A DNA stretch of 64,000 nucleotides from NCBI RefSeq assembly GCF_039522025.1, contig NZ_BAAADB010000008.1:73310-137309 (forward strand). Direction: 5' to 3'. The notes beneath the pieces are model-generated. The model was not told where the DNA came from and searched no databases. It saw only the letters and a list, made by a program, of their open reading frames with translations. Every line of letters begins with the position of its first letter. Within the stretch, counting starts at the first letter, position 1. Positions 20,732 through 29,879 of the stretch are shown one piece after another. Source of the stretch: Deinococcus depolymerans. Its GTDB lineage: Bacteria > Deinococcota > Deinococci > Deinococcales > Deinococcaceae. The translations under genes and the position numbers were made by a program.

Positions 20732-22802
20732 ACTGAACAACCGGGTGCTTTCGGGCACGCACATCGACACGAGCCATGACGCGCAGGCGCTGCGGGCGTA
20801 CTTCACGGAGAAGGTGAACCCGAATACCGTGACGTTCCCGACGCTGGCCGAGAAGGTCGCGTACATGACCGAGAAGGGCGTGTGGGACCCGGCGGTGTTC
20901 GCGCGCTACCACCCGCGTGACGTGAAGGCCGTGTTCCAGCGGGCGTACAGTTACGACTTCCGGTTCCAGTCGTTCATGGGGGCGTTCAAGTTCTACAGCG
21001 AGTACGCGACCATGACCCCGGACCGCAAACAGTGGCTGGAGCGTTTCGAGGACCGCCTGAGCGTCACGGCCCTGGCGCGCAGCAGCAGCGTCGAGGAGGC
21101 GCTGGAACTGGTGCATCATCTGGTGAACCAGACGTTCACGCCCGCCACGCCCACCCTGATGAACTCCGGGAAGGCGAACACGGGGCGGCTGGTCAGCTGC
21201 TTCCTCCTGCAGGACTGCACGGACAACCTGGATTCCATCACGAAGACGCTGTCGTTCGTGGCGGAACTCAGCAAGGGCGGCGGCGGGATCGGCGTGGAGG
21301 TCAGCAACCTGCGGGCACGTGGCGAGAGTCTGCGCGGCATCCAGAACGTCACGAAGGGCGTGATGGGCGTGGCGAAGATGCTGGACAACATGCTGCGCTA
21401 CGCCGATCAGGCCGGGCAGCGTCCCGGCGCGGGGGCGATCTACCTGAGCGTCATGCACGCCGACTTCCTGGACACCCTGAGTGCCAAGAAGATCGCCACG
21501 GACGAGGACGCGCGACTGAAGACCCTGTCGGTCGGGGCGACCGTGCCGGACGTGTTCATGCAGAAGGTCCGGGCCGGTGAGGACATCTACCAGTTCTACC
21601 CGCACTCGCTGTTCCAGGCGACCGGGCGCGAATTCACGAGCATCGACTGGACCCGCGAGTACGACGCGCTGGTCGCGAACCCGGACATCCGCAAGAAGCG
21701 CGTGTCGGCGCGGCGTGTCATGGAGGAGATCGCGGTCACGCAGGGCGAGAGCGGGTACCCGTACCTGCTGTTCGAGGGCAACGCGAACGCCGTGAACCCC
21801 ATCCCGAACGTCGGGACGATCAAGATGAGCAACCTGTGCAGCGAGATCCTGCAACCCACGCTGCCCAGCACCTTCCACGCCTACGGGCAGGAGGCGAAGG
21901 ATCAGGTGGGCCTGGACGTGAGCTGTAACCTCGCGTCCCTGGTGATCGAGCAGAGCGTCGCCAGTGGCGACCTGGGCCGCGTGGTGCGCGCCGCCGTGCG
22001 CATGCTGGACGACGTGGCCCGCTCCACCAGCATCACGGAGGTGCCCGCCGTCAAGCGCGCCAACGACGAGATGCGCTCCATCGGCCTGGGCGCCATGGGC
22101 CTGCACTCGTTCCTGGCGAAGAACGCCCTGGCGTACGGCAGCCCCGAGGCGCTGGAGTTCGTGGACGTGTACTTCGCGGCCGTTCATTACCACGCCCGCC
22201 GCGCCAGCATGGAGATCGCACGCGACACCGGCTTCGTGTTCCGGGGCTTCGAGGGCAGCCGCTACCAGAGCGGCGAGCACTTCGCGCAGTACCTCACGCA
22301 GGACTTCGCGCCCCGCACGCCCGAGGTCGCCGCGCTGTTCGACGGTCACCAGCTGCCCACCCGTGAGGACTGGGCGCAGCTCGCAGCCGACATCCGGACG
22401 CACGGGCTGGCGCACTCGTTCGTCATGGCCATCGCCCCGACCGGCAGCATCAGTTACGTCAGCAACGCGTCGGCCAGCATCATGCCCATCACGGAACGCG
22501 TCGAGACCCGCACCAGCAACAAGGCCCGCACCATCTACCCCATGCCGCACCTGAACGAAGTGACCGAGTGGTTCTACGAGGAAGCGTACGACATGGACCA
22601 GCGCCGCGTGATCGACACGGTCGCCGCCGCGCAGAAGCACGTGGACCAGGGCATCAGCTGCACGCTGTTCATTCCCAGCAGCGCCACCACGCGCACCCTG
22701 CAACGCTACTACCTGTACGCCTACGCCAAGGGCCTGAAAACGCTGTACTACACGCGACTGCGCAAGGTCAGCATCGACGAGTGCCTCAGCTGCGCTGTCT
22801 GA
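20715..22802 (+). CDS. nrdE: Class Ib ribonucleoside-diphosphate reductase alpha subunit NrdE
   Basis: A 695-residue catalytic subunit. It lacks an N-terminal ATP-cone, as expected for NrdE. Active-site segments include TPTLMNSGKANTGRLVSCFL (Cys of the redox pair), SNLCSEI (thiyl-radical Cys), SCNLASLVIEQS (second Cys), APTGSISYVSNASASI and the C-terminal shuttle pair ECLSCAV. Start at 20715 follows a G-rich Shine-Dalgarno inside nrdI. Reduces NDPs to dNDPs with NrdF; electrons probably come from the NrdH-like protein downstream. Confidence 0.96.
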   Translation: MERWIELNNRVLSGTHIDTSHDAQALRAYFTEKVNPNTVTFPTLAEKVAYMTEKGVWDPAVFARYHPRDVKAVFQRAYSYDFRFQSFMGAFKFYSEYATMTPDRKQWLERFEDRLSVTALARSSSVEEALELVHHLVNQTFTPATPTLMNSGKANTGRLVSCFLLQDCTDNLDSITKTLSFVAELSKGGGGIGVEVSNLRARGESLRGIQNVTKGVMGVAKMLDNMLRYADQAGQRPGAGAIYLSVMHADFLDTLSAKKIATDEDARLKTLSVGATVPDVFMQKVRAGEDIYQFYPHSLFQATGREFTSIDWTREYDALVANPDIRKKRVSARRVMEEIAVTQGESGYPYLLFEGNANAVNPIPNVGTIKMSNLCSEILQPTLPSTFHAYGQEAKDQVGLDVSCNLASLVIEQSVASGDLGRVVRAAVRMLDDVARSTSITEVPAVKRANDEMRSIGLGAMGLHSFLAKNALAYGSPEALEFVDVYFAAVHYHARRASMEIARDTGFVFRGFEGSRYQSGEHFAQYLTQDFAPRTPEVAALFDGHQLPTREDWAQLAADIRTHGLAHSFVMAIAPTGSISYVSNASASIMPITERVETRTSNKARTIYPMPHLNEVTEWFYEEAYDMDQRRVIDTVAAAQKHVDQGISCTLFIPSSATTRTLQRYYLYAYAKGLKTLYYTRLRKVSIDECLSCAV

Positions 22803-22874
22803 CCAGAACACCCCTCACCCCGCCCCTCTCCCCAGCGGAGAGGGAGCACACCCCCACCCCCCTGTGAGACTCCC

Positions 22875-23873
22875 ATGACCCGAACCCCCTTTACTGCCAC
22901 GAACTGGAGCGAACCCGAGGACAGCTTCTCGGTCACGTTCTACGAGAAGTACACCTCGCAACTGTGGTTCCCGGAAGAGATTCCGCTGTCGAACGACGCC
23001 ATCGTCTGGAAGTCCCTGACCGAGGCCGAACGCTGGACGTACATGCACGCCTCGGCCGGCCTGAACGCCCTGGATACCCTGCAGGGCGAGGTCGGCATGC
23101 CCGCCCTGCGTGGGCTGGTGCCGGGCCACATCCGCAAGGCGACCCTGCAATTCCAGGGCATGATGGAAGACATTCACGCGCGCAGCTACAGCCTGATGAA
23201 CAAGACGTTCCTGTCCACCACCGAGGAACGCGCCGTGTTCGCCTGGGTGGAGGCGCAGCCGCAGCTTCAGTTCAAGATCGCGTTCATTCAGGACGTGTTC
23301 GCCGACCCGGACACCAGCGACTTCGGGCTGTGGCGCAAGATGGTCGTGTCGTGCATGCTGGAAACGGCGCTGTTCTACAGCGGCTTCTACTACCCGCTGC
23401 TGATGGCCGGGCAGGGCCGCATGGTGTCGGCCGGCGAGATCTTCAACCTGATCATCCTCGACGAGGCCGTGCACGGCGTGTACGTGGCGCTGCTCGCCCA
23501 GGAACGCTTCGAGGCCATGAGCGAGGCGCAGCAGGCCGAGGCCCTGGCGTGGTTCGACCATGCGCTGGACACCCTGTACCGCAACGAACTGGCGTACACC
23601 GACACCCTGTACGCCGGGGTGGGCCTGACCGAGGACGTGGGGCGCTTCATCCGCTTCAACTTCAACGTGCTGACCGACAACCTGGGCCTGGAACGCCGCT
23701 TCCCGGACGAGGACATCAACCCGGTCGTCCTGAACGGCATCCGCACGCGCGGCACCACGCACGACTTCTTCAGCGCCAAGGGCAGCAGTTACGCCAAACT
23801 GAACGTGGAACCCCTGGCCGACGAGGACTTCGCAGAACTCTGGCCCGAACGCACGGCGGTCGCGCATGACTGA
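22875..23873 (+). CDS. nrdF: Class Ib ribonucleoside-diphosphate reductase beta subunit NrdF
   Basis: A 332-residue radical-generating subunit. Dimetal ligands are in place: Asp in LNALDTLQGEV, Glu and His in MMEDIHARSYS (the following Tyr is the radical site candidate), Glu in VSCMLETALFYSGF, and Glu/His in LIILDEAVHGVYV. With NrdI present the site is probably Mn2 in vivo. Start follows a 72-nt gap after nrdE that holds a short GC hairpin (CCTCTCCCC-AGC-GGAGAGG); it ends overlapping nrdH by 8 nt. Confidence 0.96.
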   Translation: MTRTPFTATNWSEPEDSFSVTFYEKYTSQLWFPEEIPLSNDAIVWKSLTEAERWTYMHASAGLNALDTLQGEVGMPALRGLVPGHIRKATLQFQGMMEDIHARSYSLMNKTFLSTTEERAVFAWVEAQPQLQFKIAFIQDVFADPDTSDFGLWRKMVVSCMLETALFYSGFYYPLLMAGQGRMVSAGEIFNLIILDEAVHGVYVALLAQERFEAMSEAQQAEALAWFDHALDTLYRNELAYTDTLYAGVGLTEDVGRFIRFNFNVLTDNLGLERRFPDEDINPVVLNGIRTRGTTHDFFSAKGSSYAKLNVEPLADEDFAELWPERTAVAHD

Positions 23874-24141
23874 CACCGATCAGACCCGGCCATTCGTGCT
23901 GTTCACGCAGGACCAGTGCCCGCAGTGCGAGACCCTGAAGCGCATGCTGGCCCTGCCCCTGCGCGGCGCGTTCGACACCCAGATCGAGGTCCTGCACCGC
24001 CAGGAACAACCCGGCGCCTTCGCGCAGCTCGCCGAGGCGCACGCCCTGGCCCGCACGCCCGCCCTGCTGCACCGCCCCAGCGGCAAGCTCCTGCTCGACA
24101 CCGGCAGCCTCGGCGCCGTCAAGGCCTTCCTGACGCAGTAA
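23866..24141 (+). CDS. nrdH: NrdH-like glutaredoxin/thioredoxin-fold redoxin
   Basis: A 91-residue redoxin with motif FTQDQCPQCETLKRML (CPQC active site near residues 19-22) and the cis-Pro segment ARTPALLH. It overlaps nrdF by 8 nt and completes the operon, so it is the likely electron donor to NrdE. NrdH proteins usually carry CxxC with VQC or PQC, which fits. The C-terminal half is more divergent from textbook NrdH. Confidence 0.82.
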   Translation: MTDTDQTRPFVLFTQDQCPQCETLKRMLALPLRGAFDTQIEVLHRQEQPGAFAQLAEAHALARTPALLHRPSGKLLLDTGSLGAVKAFLTQ

Positions 24142-24162
24142 GGGCTGGGGCCACACCCTCCC

Positions 24163-24762
24163 CTACTTCACGCCCAGCGCCGCCAGTTCCTTCCGGAGCT
24201 GCGCGGCGTTCTCGTACCGCACGGCGTGCATGCCGACCGAGCGGGCCGCCTCGGCGTTCTGCGCGCGGTCGTCGATCATGACGGTCTCTTCGGGCCTGAG
24301 GCTGGCGAGGTTCAGGCCCAGGCGGTAGATGGTGGGGTTGGGTTTCATGACGCCCAGGTAGCAGGAACTGAAGAAGGCCAGCAGGAACTCGCGCAGGGCA
24401 TAGTTGCGGATGCGGCACTCGTTCAGGTCGTGCCCCTCGTTGTTCAGGGCGTACATGCGGTACCGGCCGCTCAGGTCGCGGGCGAGGGCCAGGGCGTCGT
24501 CGTGGGCGCGGCTCTCGGCTTCCATGGCGGCGCGGAAATCCTCACGGGTAAAGTCACGCGGGGCGTGGAACACCGTCTGCGACAGGTACTCGTCGAGGGT
24601 CATGCGGCCCAGTTCGAGTTCCGGCGCGGCCAGTTTGTGCCGCTCGGTGAACTCGGTCAGGTCCAGCCCGAAGCGTGAGAGAACATCCGCGCGTTGCTCT
24701 CGGTCCCAGCCGTTCGTGAGGAGCACCCCGCCGATATCCCAGAAGACAGCCTTGATGGTCAT
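24163..24762 (-). CDS. HAD-superfamily hydrolase (YihX/epoxide-hydrolase-N-like)
   Basis: A 199-residue haloacid-dehalogenase fold phosphatase. Motif I is AVFWDIGGVLL (first Asp; the second catalytic Asp of DxD is Gly, as in the YihX/dehalogenase subgroup), motif II MYALNNEGHD, motif III Lys in LGVMKPNP and motif IV MIDDRAQNAEAA. Similar proteins dephosphorylate alpha-glucose-1-phosphate, so a sugar-phosphate substrate is possible. ATG 24762 is supported by TACCCT 6 nt upstream. Convergent with nrdH. Confidence 0.88.
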   Translation of the reverse strand: MTIKAVFWDIGGVLLTNGWDREQRADVLSRFGLDLTEFTERHKLAAPELELGRMTLDEYLSQTVFHAPRDFTREDFRAAMEAESRAHDDALALARDLSGRYRMYALNNEGHDLNECRIRNYALREFLLAFFSSCYLGVMKPNPTIYRLGLNLASLRPEETVMIDDRAQNAEAARSVGMHAVRYENAAQLRKELAALGVK

Positions 24763-24861
24763 GCGCGCAGGGTACGCCGGGGCGGCGGCAGACAGGCAGA
24801 CGCACAAGAAAGCGTGAGGGGGCGGGCTATTCCCACAGCCCACCCCGCACGACCCAGCCCC

Positions 24862-27651
24862 TTACTTCGTGTCGTACCAGTTGGGGCCGGTGCCTGCCTC
24901 GACGGCCAGGGGGACCTTGAGGCTGGCGGCGCCTTCCATGATGGTTTTCACGAGGCGGCTGATCTCTTCGGCTTTCTCTTCGGGCGCTTCGATCAGCAGT
25001 TCGTCGTGGACTTGCAGCAGGAGGTGCGCGCCGGTGCCCTGGAGTTCGCGGTCGAGTTTGATCATGGCGAGTTTGATGATGTCGGCGGCGGTGCCCTGGA
25101 TGGGCATGTTGTACGCGAGGCGTTCGCCGGCCTCGCGCAGGGTGCGGTTGGTGGCGATGAGTTCCGGGACGTAGCGGCGGCGGCCGTACAGCGTCTCCAC
25201 GTACCCGTGCTGGCGGCCGAATTCGAGGGTGCGGTCGATGTAGCCGCGGATGCCGGGGTAGGTGTTGAAGTACGTTTCGATGAAGCCGGCGGCGTCGGCG
25301 TAGGGGATGCCGAGGTCGTTACTCAGGCGGTGGGCGCTCATGCCGTACAGCACGCCGAAGTTCACGGTCTTGGCGGCGCGGCGCTGGTTGGGGGTGATGG
25401 TGGCCTCGTCGAGCCCGAGGACCTGCGCGGCGGTGCGGCGGTGAATGTCGGCGCCTTCCTGGAAGGCCTGCTGCATCAGGGGGTCGTCGGCGATGTGGGC
25501 CAGGAGGCGCAGTTCGATCTGTGAGTAGTCGGCGCTGATCAGGCACATGCCGGGCGCGGCGATGAAGCCCTTGCGGATCTCGCGGCCGGCGTCGCTGCGG
25601 ATGGGGATGTTCTGGAGGTTGGGGTTGAGGCTGCTCAGTCGCCCGGTGGCGACGGCGGCCTGCGCGAAGGTGGTGTGCAGGCGGCCCGTGGCTGGGTTCA
25701 CGAGGTTGGGGAGGGGTTCGAGGTACGTGCCGCGCAGTTTTTCCAGTTCGCGGTATTCCAGCAGCGCGGGGATGATGGGGTGTTCGTCCCGGAGGGGTTC
25801 GAGGGCGGCGACGGCGGTGCTGCGTTTGCCGGTCAGTTTGGTCTTCTTGCCGCTGGCGAGGCCGAGTTCGTCGTACAGGACCGCTTCGAGCTGGTCGCGG
25901 CTGCGGATCTGGAATTCGCGTCCGGCGAGCGAGTGGATCTGCGTTTCGAGAATCTGGAGGCGGGCGGCGGTGGCGGCGGACAGGCCGCGCAGGTACTCGC
26001 TGTCGAGTTGCACGCCCCGGACTTCCATGCGGGTCAGCACGCCGGACAGGGGGCGTTCCATGTCGTCGTACAGGGCGCGGCGGGTGTCGTCGAGCAGGGG
26101 TGGCAGCAGGTGCAGCAGCTGGGCGGTGGCGGCGGCGCGCCCGGCGGCGGCGTCGGGCCAGGGGACGTTCAGGTACCGCTGGCTGACGGCGCTCATGGTG
26201 GTGTTGGCCGGGTCGAGCAGGTACGCCATGAGCAGGGGGTCGTCGCCGGGTTCGGTGTTCAGGCCCCGCACGCGCAGATGCGTGGCGAGGGCCTTGGCGG
26301 CGGCGGCCGTCACGGTCGGCTGGGCGGCGAATTCGGTCTCGCTGACGGTGGCGGGGTACTGCGCGCGAAGTTTCGCGGCCGCTTTTTCCTGGTCTTTCAG
26401 GGCTTTCTCAGCGGCTTTCTGCTGCGTTTTCGTCAGGGGCGCGGCGGGCGTGTCGGGGCTGTCGAACAGGCCGCCGGGCGGGGCGTACACCTCGGCTTTC
26501 TTCCACTGGGGGGGTTCGTGGGTGGGCGCGGTGCGCAGCACGCCCCGGTACTCGCCGGCGGCGGGGTCGCCGGTCGCCTCGAAGGTGGCGGCGTCGGTCA
26601 GGGCGGCGGTCAGGTCGTCCTCGCGGGACAGGGCGTACCCCCAGATGACGTTCCCGGTGGGGGCCTGCCAGGGGGCCGTCTCGGTGATCAGGTCCGGCAG
26701 CGGGTCGGCGCCGGGCCCGTCGTGCGGCGCGGTCTGGTGCGCGGTGTCGTGCACGCTGTCCGGCAGGTCCGTCGCGGCGTCGGCGGCGTCCAGGGCGGCC
26801 ACGTCACGCTTGACACTCATCAGGTTCAGTTCGTCCAGCAGCGCTTCCAGGCGGGCCGGGTCGCCCGGCAGTCGCCCGGTGCCGAGTTCCACGTCCAGCG
26901 GCAGGTCCGTGACCATGCACGACAACTGGTGGCTGAACTGCACGTTCTCCTCGGAGTCCAGCAGTTTCTGGCGGGTGCCGTCGGGTTTCAGGGTGCCGGC
27001 CCTCGCGGCGGCATAGATGCCTTCCAGCGTGCCGTACTCCTGCAGCAGCTTCGCGGCCGTTTTCGGGCCGATGCCCCTGGCGCCGGGAATGTTGTCGCTG
27101 GCGTCGCCGGTCAGGGCGCGGTAATCCACCCACTGCCCCACGGTCACGCCGTACTTTTCGAGCACCTCGTCCGGGCCGATCAGTCGGAAGTCGTTCGTGA
27201 TGACGCGCACGTGGTCGTCCAGCAGCTGGTACGCGTCGCGGTCACTGGTCACGATCCGCACCTGCATGCCGGTGCCCTCGGCCTTGCGGGTCAGGCTGGC
27301 GATCACGTCGTCCGCCTCGTAGCCGGGTTCCTCCAGTCGCGGCAGGCCGATGGCGTCCACGATCTCGCGGATGCGGTCGATCTGGCCGGGCAGGTCGGCA
27401 GGCATCTCGGCGCGGCCTGCCTTGTACCCGTCGAACTGCTCGTGCCGGAAGGTCTTGACCGGTGGGTCGAACACCACGATCACCTGATTGCTGCGCTGCC
27501 GGGCGAGGCGCAGCGTGAGGCGCAGGAAGCCCAGGATGGCGTGCGTGCTCTCGCCCTGCCGGTTGGTGAGGGGCGGCAGGGCGAAGTACGAACGGAACGC
27601 CAGGGCGTGCCCGTCGATCAGGACCAGGGTGTCGGGTGAAGCGGAGGTCAT
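24862..27651 (-). CDS. polA: DNA polymerase I
   Basis: A 929-residue PolI. Residues 1-290 are the 5' nuclease (LVLIDGHALAFRSYFALPP, EADDVIASL, TGDASDNIPGARGIGPKTAA). The middle region, where E. coli has the 3'-5' exonuclease, lacks the DxE and YxxxD residues and holds a Lys/Ala-rich insert (QQKAAEKALKDQEKAAAKLR), so proofreading is probably absent, as in Thermus. The polymerase domain has SADYSQIELRLLAH (motif A), RRAAKTVNFGVLYGMS (motif B) and LLQVHDELLIE (motif C). ATG 27651 is chosen because TAGAAT ends 7 nt upstream. A repair enzyme of importance in Deinococcus. Confidence 0.96.
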   Translation of the reverse strand: MTSASPDTLVLIDGHALAFRSYFALPPLTNRQGESTHAILGFLRLTLRLARQRSNQVIVVFDPPVKTFRHEQFDGYKAGRAEMPADLPGQIDRIREIVDAIGLPRLEEPGYEADDVIASLTRKAEGTGMQVRIVTSDRDAYQLLDDHVRVITNDFRLIGPDEVLEKYGVTVGQWVDYRALTGDASDNIPGARGIGPKTAAKLLQEYGTLEGIYAAARAGTLKPDGTRQKLLDSEENVQFSHQLSCMVTDLPLDVELGTGRLPGDPARLEALLDELNLMSVKRDVAALDAADAATDLPDSVHDTAHQTAPHDGPGADPLPDLITETAPWQAPTGNVIWGYALSREDDLTAALTDAATFEATGDPAAGEYRGVLRTAPTHEPPQWKKAEVYAPPGGLFDSPDTPAAPLTKTQQKAAEKALKDQEKAAAKLRAQYPATVSETEFAAQPTVTAAAAKALATHLRVRGLNTEPGDDPLLMAYLLDPANTTMSAVSQRYLNVPWPDAAAGRAAATAQLLHLLPPLLDDTRRALYDDMERPLSGVLTRMEVRGVQLDSEYLRGLSAATAARLQILETQIHSLAGREFQIRSRDQLEAVLYDELGLASGKKTKLTGKRSTAVAALEPLRDEHPIIPALLEYRELEKLRGTYLEPLPNLVNPATGRLHTTFAQAAVATGRLSSLNPNLQNIPIRSDAGREIRKGFIAAPGMCLISADYSQIELRLLAHIADDPLMQQAFQEGADIHRRTAAQVLGLDEATITPNQRRAAKTVNFGVLYGMSAHRLSNDLGIPYADAAGFIETYFNTYPGIRGYIDRTLEFGRQHGYVETLYGRRRYVPELIATNRTLREAGERLAYNMPIQGTAADIIKLAMIKLDRELQGTGAHLLLQVHDELLIEAPEEKAEEISRLVKTIMEGAASLKVPLAVEAGTGPNWYDTK

Positions 27652-27748
27652 ACCCCCCATTCTACTGTGGGCGTAATGAAGCGGCGCGTCGGGCAGGCAC
27701 GGACGGCCACCCCACGCGCCTGATCGGCTTCCCCCGACAGCCCGGCGC

Positions 27749-27934
27749 TCAGTCCGCAGCCTGCCCGTAGTGCTCGGGATCCGCCACCCGCCGGTTGCGG
27801 GGACGCAGGGGTTGAAGGTCGAGGGGAAGGTCCTCCTGCTCCCGCAGCAGCGCGCGGTCGTCACGCGTGAGCGCAACGAAGGCACCCAGCATGATCAGGA
27901 GAGTCAGGGCCGCCATGATCAGGAGCAGGTTCAT
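27749..27934 (-). CDS. Small single-pass membrane protein
   Basis: A 61-residue product, MNLLLIMAALTLLIMLGAF then a charged tail rich in Arg, Asp and Glu (ALTRDDRALLREQEDLPL). One N-terminal transmembrane helix, cytoplasmic tail. No family recognised. Real gene status is supported by the clear amphipathic layout and matching codon use, but remains moderate. Confidence 0.5.
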   Translation of the reverse strand: MNLLLIMAALTLLIMLGAFVALTRDDRALLREQEDLPLDLQPLRPRNRRVADPEHYGQAAD

Positions 27935-28081
27935 GAACCCAGTGTGCGCCTGTGCCCCCACCGCCCCATGACCGGCCCCTCAAGGCCCCTGCATGCAACC
28001 TTCAGGGGCGCTACAGGCAACGCTGAGCGAACCTCCATCTTCCCGGCCGTCAGTGGCCTCCCGTGGCCGTGGCACAGGAAA

Positions 28082-28103
28082 AACCCCGCAGATCAGCGGG
28101 GTT
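28082..28103 (-). terminator. Rho-independent terminator (minus strand)
   Basis: AACCCCGC-AGATCA-GCGGGGTT; read on the minus strand the stem is followed by TTTTT. The same design (AAAAA, C-rich stem, then a CACCCGG-rich segment) recurs inside the prophage at 42682 and 42843, suggesting a common phage origin. Confidence 0.7.
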
Positions 28104-28333
28104 GGCCCTCACCGACTTCACCCGGTCGGTCTTGGTTGTGGGTGCCGTCAGCGTAGGCGAGCGGCGTGAGGAACCCTTACGACCCACATGGACCCACCTT
28201 GAAGGATCAAGCCAGCATCAAGACGCCGGCCAGACCAACGCAGGCCACCCCCGGCAGGCACCGCACCGACCAGCGCACCACCCCGAAGCCAGGACAATCT
28301 GAAAGGGACCCGTGCGGCGCCACCGCGGTTGGG

Positions 28334-28645
28334 GCCGTTCTCCGAATGGAGGCCTCGGAACACCAGACGTCCGGTGCCTCCATTCTCTTCTCATACGGAC
28401 TCCGATTGAATGGCTGACAAAGCCGTTCAATCCGAGCGAAGCGAGTGGGAGAAAACCGGGTGCCGGACGTGGAGTTGACAGATCGGTGATGTTCCGATCT
28501 GTGAACGAAACAAACGGCAGTCCGTATCAGCAGCTGCTCCAGTCCGTTCTGCCTGTCCAACTTCACCTGCTCTCTTGCGGAGCTCTACAAGTCCGCCCGG
28601 CCAGACAGACTGCCTCTTTATGGCGGCTGCTCCGAAAAGCGCATG
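28334..28645 (+). repeat. Decayed family II repeat, split by family I copy F
   Basis: GTTCTCCGAATGGAGGC with GCCTCCATTCTC at 28334-28387 matches the left half of the family II element at 60874 (GTTCTCCGAATTACGGC, GCCTCCATTCTCC). To the right of copy F, CTCTTTATGGCGGCTGCTC resembles its right end, TCTTTATGGCAAATGCTC. This suggests copy F jumped into an older family II copy. The match is partial, so treat as tentative. Confidence 0.45.
28394..28526 (+). repeat. MITE-like repeat family I, copy F (133 bp)
   Basis: TACGGACTCCGATTGAATGG at the left and AACGGCAGTCCGTA at the right, flanked by TCA at 28391-28393 and 28527-28529. Same orientation and size class as copies A and E. Confidence 0.9.
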
Positions 28646-28708
28646 GGGGGCGCACTGCCCCTCGTTCCGTGCGCACCCCAGGCCATCAGGACGTTCCGAG
28701 TTCCCAGG

Positions 28709-28739
28709 CTCAGCCTGCTTGCCCGAACTGCATTCGGAA
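28709..28739 (+). repeat. attL: 31-bp direct repeat of the secA 3' end
   Basis: Identical over 31 bp to 47908-47938: begins CTCAGCCTGCTTGCCCGAAC and ends ATTCGGAA. Read on the minus strand it encodes the last nine SecA residues FRMQFGQAG and the stop. The second copy lies in the intact secA gene 19.2 kb away in the same orientation, the signature of site-specific prophage integration. Confidence 0.9.
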
Positions 28740-28805
28740 ACGCAATTTTTCAAGGTAGAGAAAATCACTGCTTTTTTGGGATCCGGGTCACTGCGGGTTC
28801 GTCGC

Positions 28806-29129
28806 TCAGCGGTTGTCGCGGATGTATTCCTCGTAGATGATTTCCAGCAGTTCCTCGCGTGACGCGCGCGGGTGTTTGTTGCGTTTGGCGGCCAGGGTCC
28901 GTTCGAACCGCGCTTGGTCTCCGCGCATCTGAGCCAGCACTTTGCGTTCCCATTGACTTGCGTGGAGGCGCGCAGAGCCGGAGCGTGATGGGGCGGAGCG
29001 TGGCTGGGTGGAGCGTGGTTGAGCCGGGCGTGGTCGGGTGGGGCTGCTGGGCTTGGACCCGGACAGCATGTACAGCCAGAGGGCGAGCAGGCCTATGCTC
29101 AGCAGGGTGAGTGACATCCACAGTTCCAC
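28806..29129 (-). CDS. Single-pass membrane protein at the left prophage end
   Basis: A 107-residue protein: N-terminal helix LTLLSIGLLALWLYMLSG, a Pro/Ser/Arg-rich linker with SxPRSxQPRSAPSRS repeats, and a C-terminal charged helical part ending EELLEIIYEEYIRDNR. GTG start is supported by TACACT ending 6 nt upstream. No family recognised. Position between attL and the endolysin suggests a phage accessory or lysogenic-conversion gene. Confidence 0.6.
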   Translation of the reverse strand: MELWMSLTLLSIGLLALWLYMLSGSKPSSPTRPRPAQPRSTQPRSAPSRSGSARLHASQWERKVLAQMRGDQARFERTLAAKRNKHPRASREELLEIIYEEYIRDNR

Positions 29130-29258
29130 CCTGGCAGTGTAGGAAGTGATCGCCGTTCGGGTGGCCTCAGGTGCGTGTTGGGGTGTGGGGGAGTTGGGGG
29201 GGACAGTTGCCGGGGAAGAGGCGTTTGAAGGCCATCTCGATCAGGCCAGCGGCGGGTC

Positions 29259-29879
29259 TTACTTCGTGACCTTCAGGTAGACCTTGTCGGTCCCCTCGAT
29301 CAGGGTGCCCTCCCCCACCTGCTGGTTCGTGCGGGGGTCGAAGAACCGGACGGGCCGCTGCTCCTGGCCATCCTTCATGTGCCCCGGCTGGGGGGCCGGA
29401 TTGAGGCTCTCGCGGATCATGTTCAGGTACGCGTCCCACGGCCAGGTCGGGCCGGGGCAGCCCTGGCGGGCCTTGCGGTCCGGGTTCACGTCGCTGTGCC
29501 CGATGATGTGCGCCCGGTCCGCGGGGATGCCGTGCCGCTGGCAGATGCTGGCCACCAGCCGGGCGCTGGCCTGCAGCTGGGCCGCGCTGGGCGTCCAGGG
29601 TCCCCGGCTGGGCATGCCTTCGTGTTCGATGCCGATACTGCGGGCGTTCATCTGCCAGTCGCCGGCGTGCCAGGCGGTGTCGCCTTCCTGAACGCTCTGA
29701 CCGGTGCGGCCATCGGTGGCGACGGTGTAATGGGCGCTGGCGGGCGCCGCGTCCTGCGCGAACCAGCTGAGCGTGCCGCCGTATGTGCCGTCCGCGACGT
29801 GGACGACGATTCGGTCGATCTTCGCGGTGCGACCCCTGGTGTAGTTGCCGGGGTGTGCCGGGCGCTGTTCAATCGACAT
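29259..29879 (-). CDS. Phage endolysin, N-acetylmuramoyl-L-alanine amidase (Amidase_2)
   Basis: A 206-residue endolysin cutting the MurNAc-L-Ala bond. Zn ligands of the Amidase_2 fold appear as the first His in RIVVHVADGTYGG, the His in IIGHSDVNPDRKARQGCPG and the Cys in that last segment; SAHYTVATDGR and IGIEHEGMP are typical. The C-terminal 50 residues may bind the wall. Start at 29879 has the strong Shine-Dalgarno AGGAAGGG. It follows two overlapping holin-like genes, a classic lysis module. Confidence 0.92.
   Translation of the reverse strand: MSIEQRPAHPGNYTRGRTAKIDRIVVHVADGTYGGTLSWFAQDAAPASAHYTVATDGRTGQSVQEGDTAWHAGDWQMNARSIGIEHEGMPSRGPWTPSAAQLQASARLVASICQRHGIPADRAHIIGHSDVNPDRKARQGCPGPTWPWDAYLNMIRESLNPAPQPGHMKDGQEQRPVRFFDPRTNQQVGEGTLIEGTDKVYLKVTK

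Larger units (their letters stand above)
27935..28708. other. Gene-free interval holding terminator and repeats, left of attL
   Basis: No convincing gene in about 770 bp. It contains a terminator hairpin at 28082-28103, a decayed family II repeat around 28334-28645, and family I copy F inserted within it. A minus-strand stretch ending near 28207 reads VVRWSVRCLPGVACVGLAGV-LMLA and could be the tail of a lost small membrane protein, perhaps an older phage remnant. Confidence 0.6.

Noticed and set aside
22803..22874. Terminator between nrdE and nrdF
   Set aside because: The short CCTCTCCCC/GGAGAGG hairpin has no T-tract and lies inside an operon whose later genes depend on read-through.
28709..28739. 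Second partial secA gene
   Set aside because: Only 31 bp match, ending exactly at the shared core, so it is an attachment site rather than a gene duplication.
28312..28758. Open frame running through repeat copy F
   Set aside because: Its middle is the mobile repeat (phrases like NETNGSPY recur in other copies at other genes), so it is repeat translation, not a gene.
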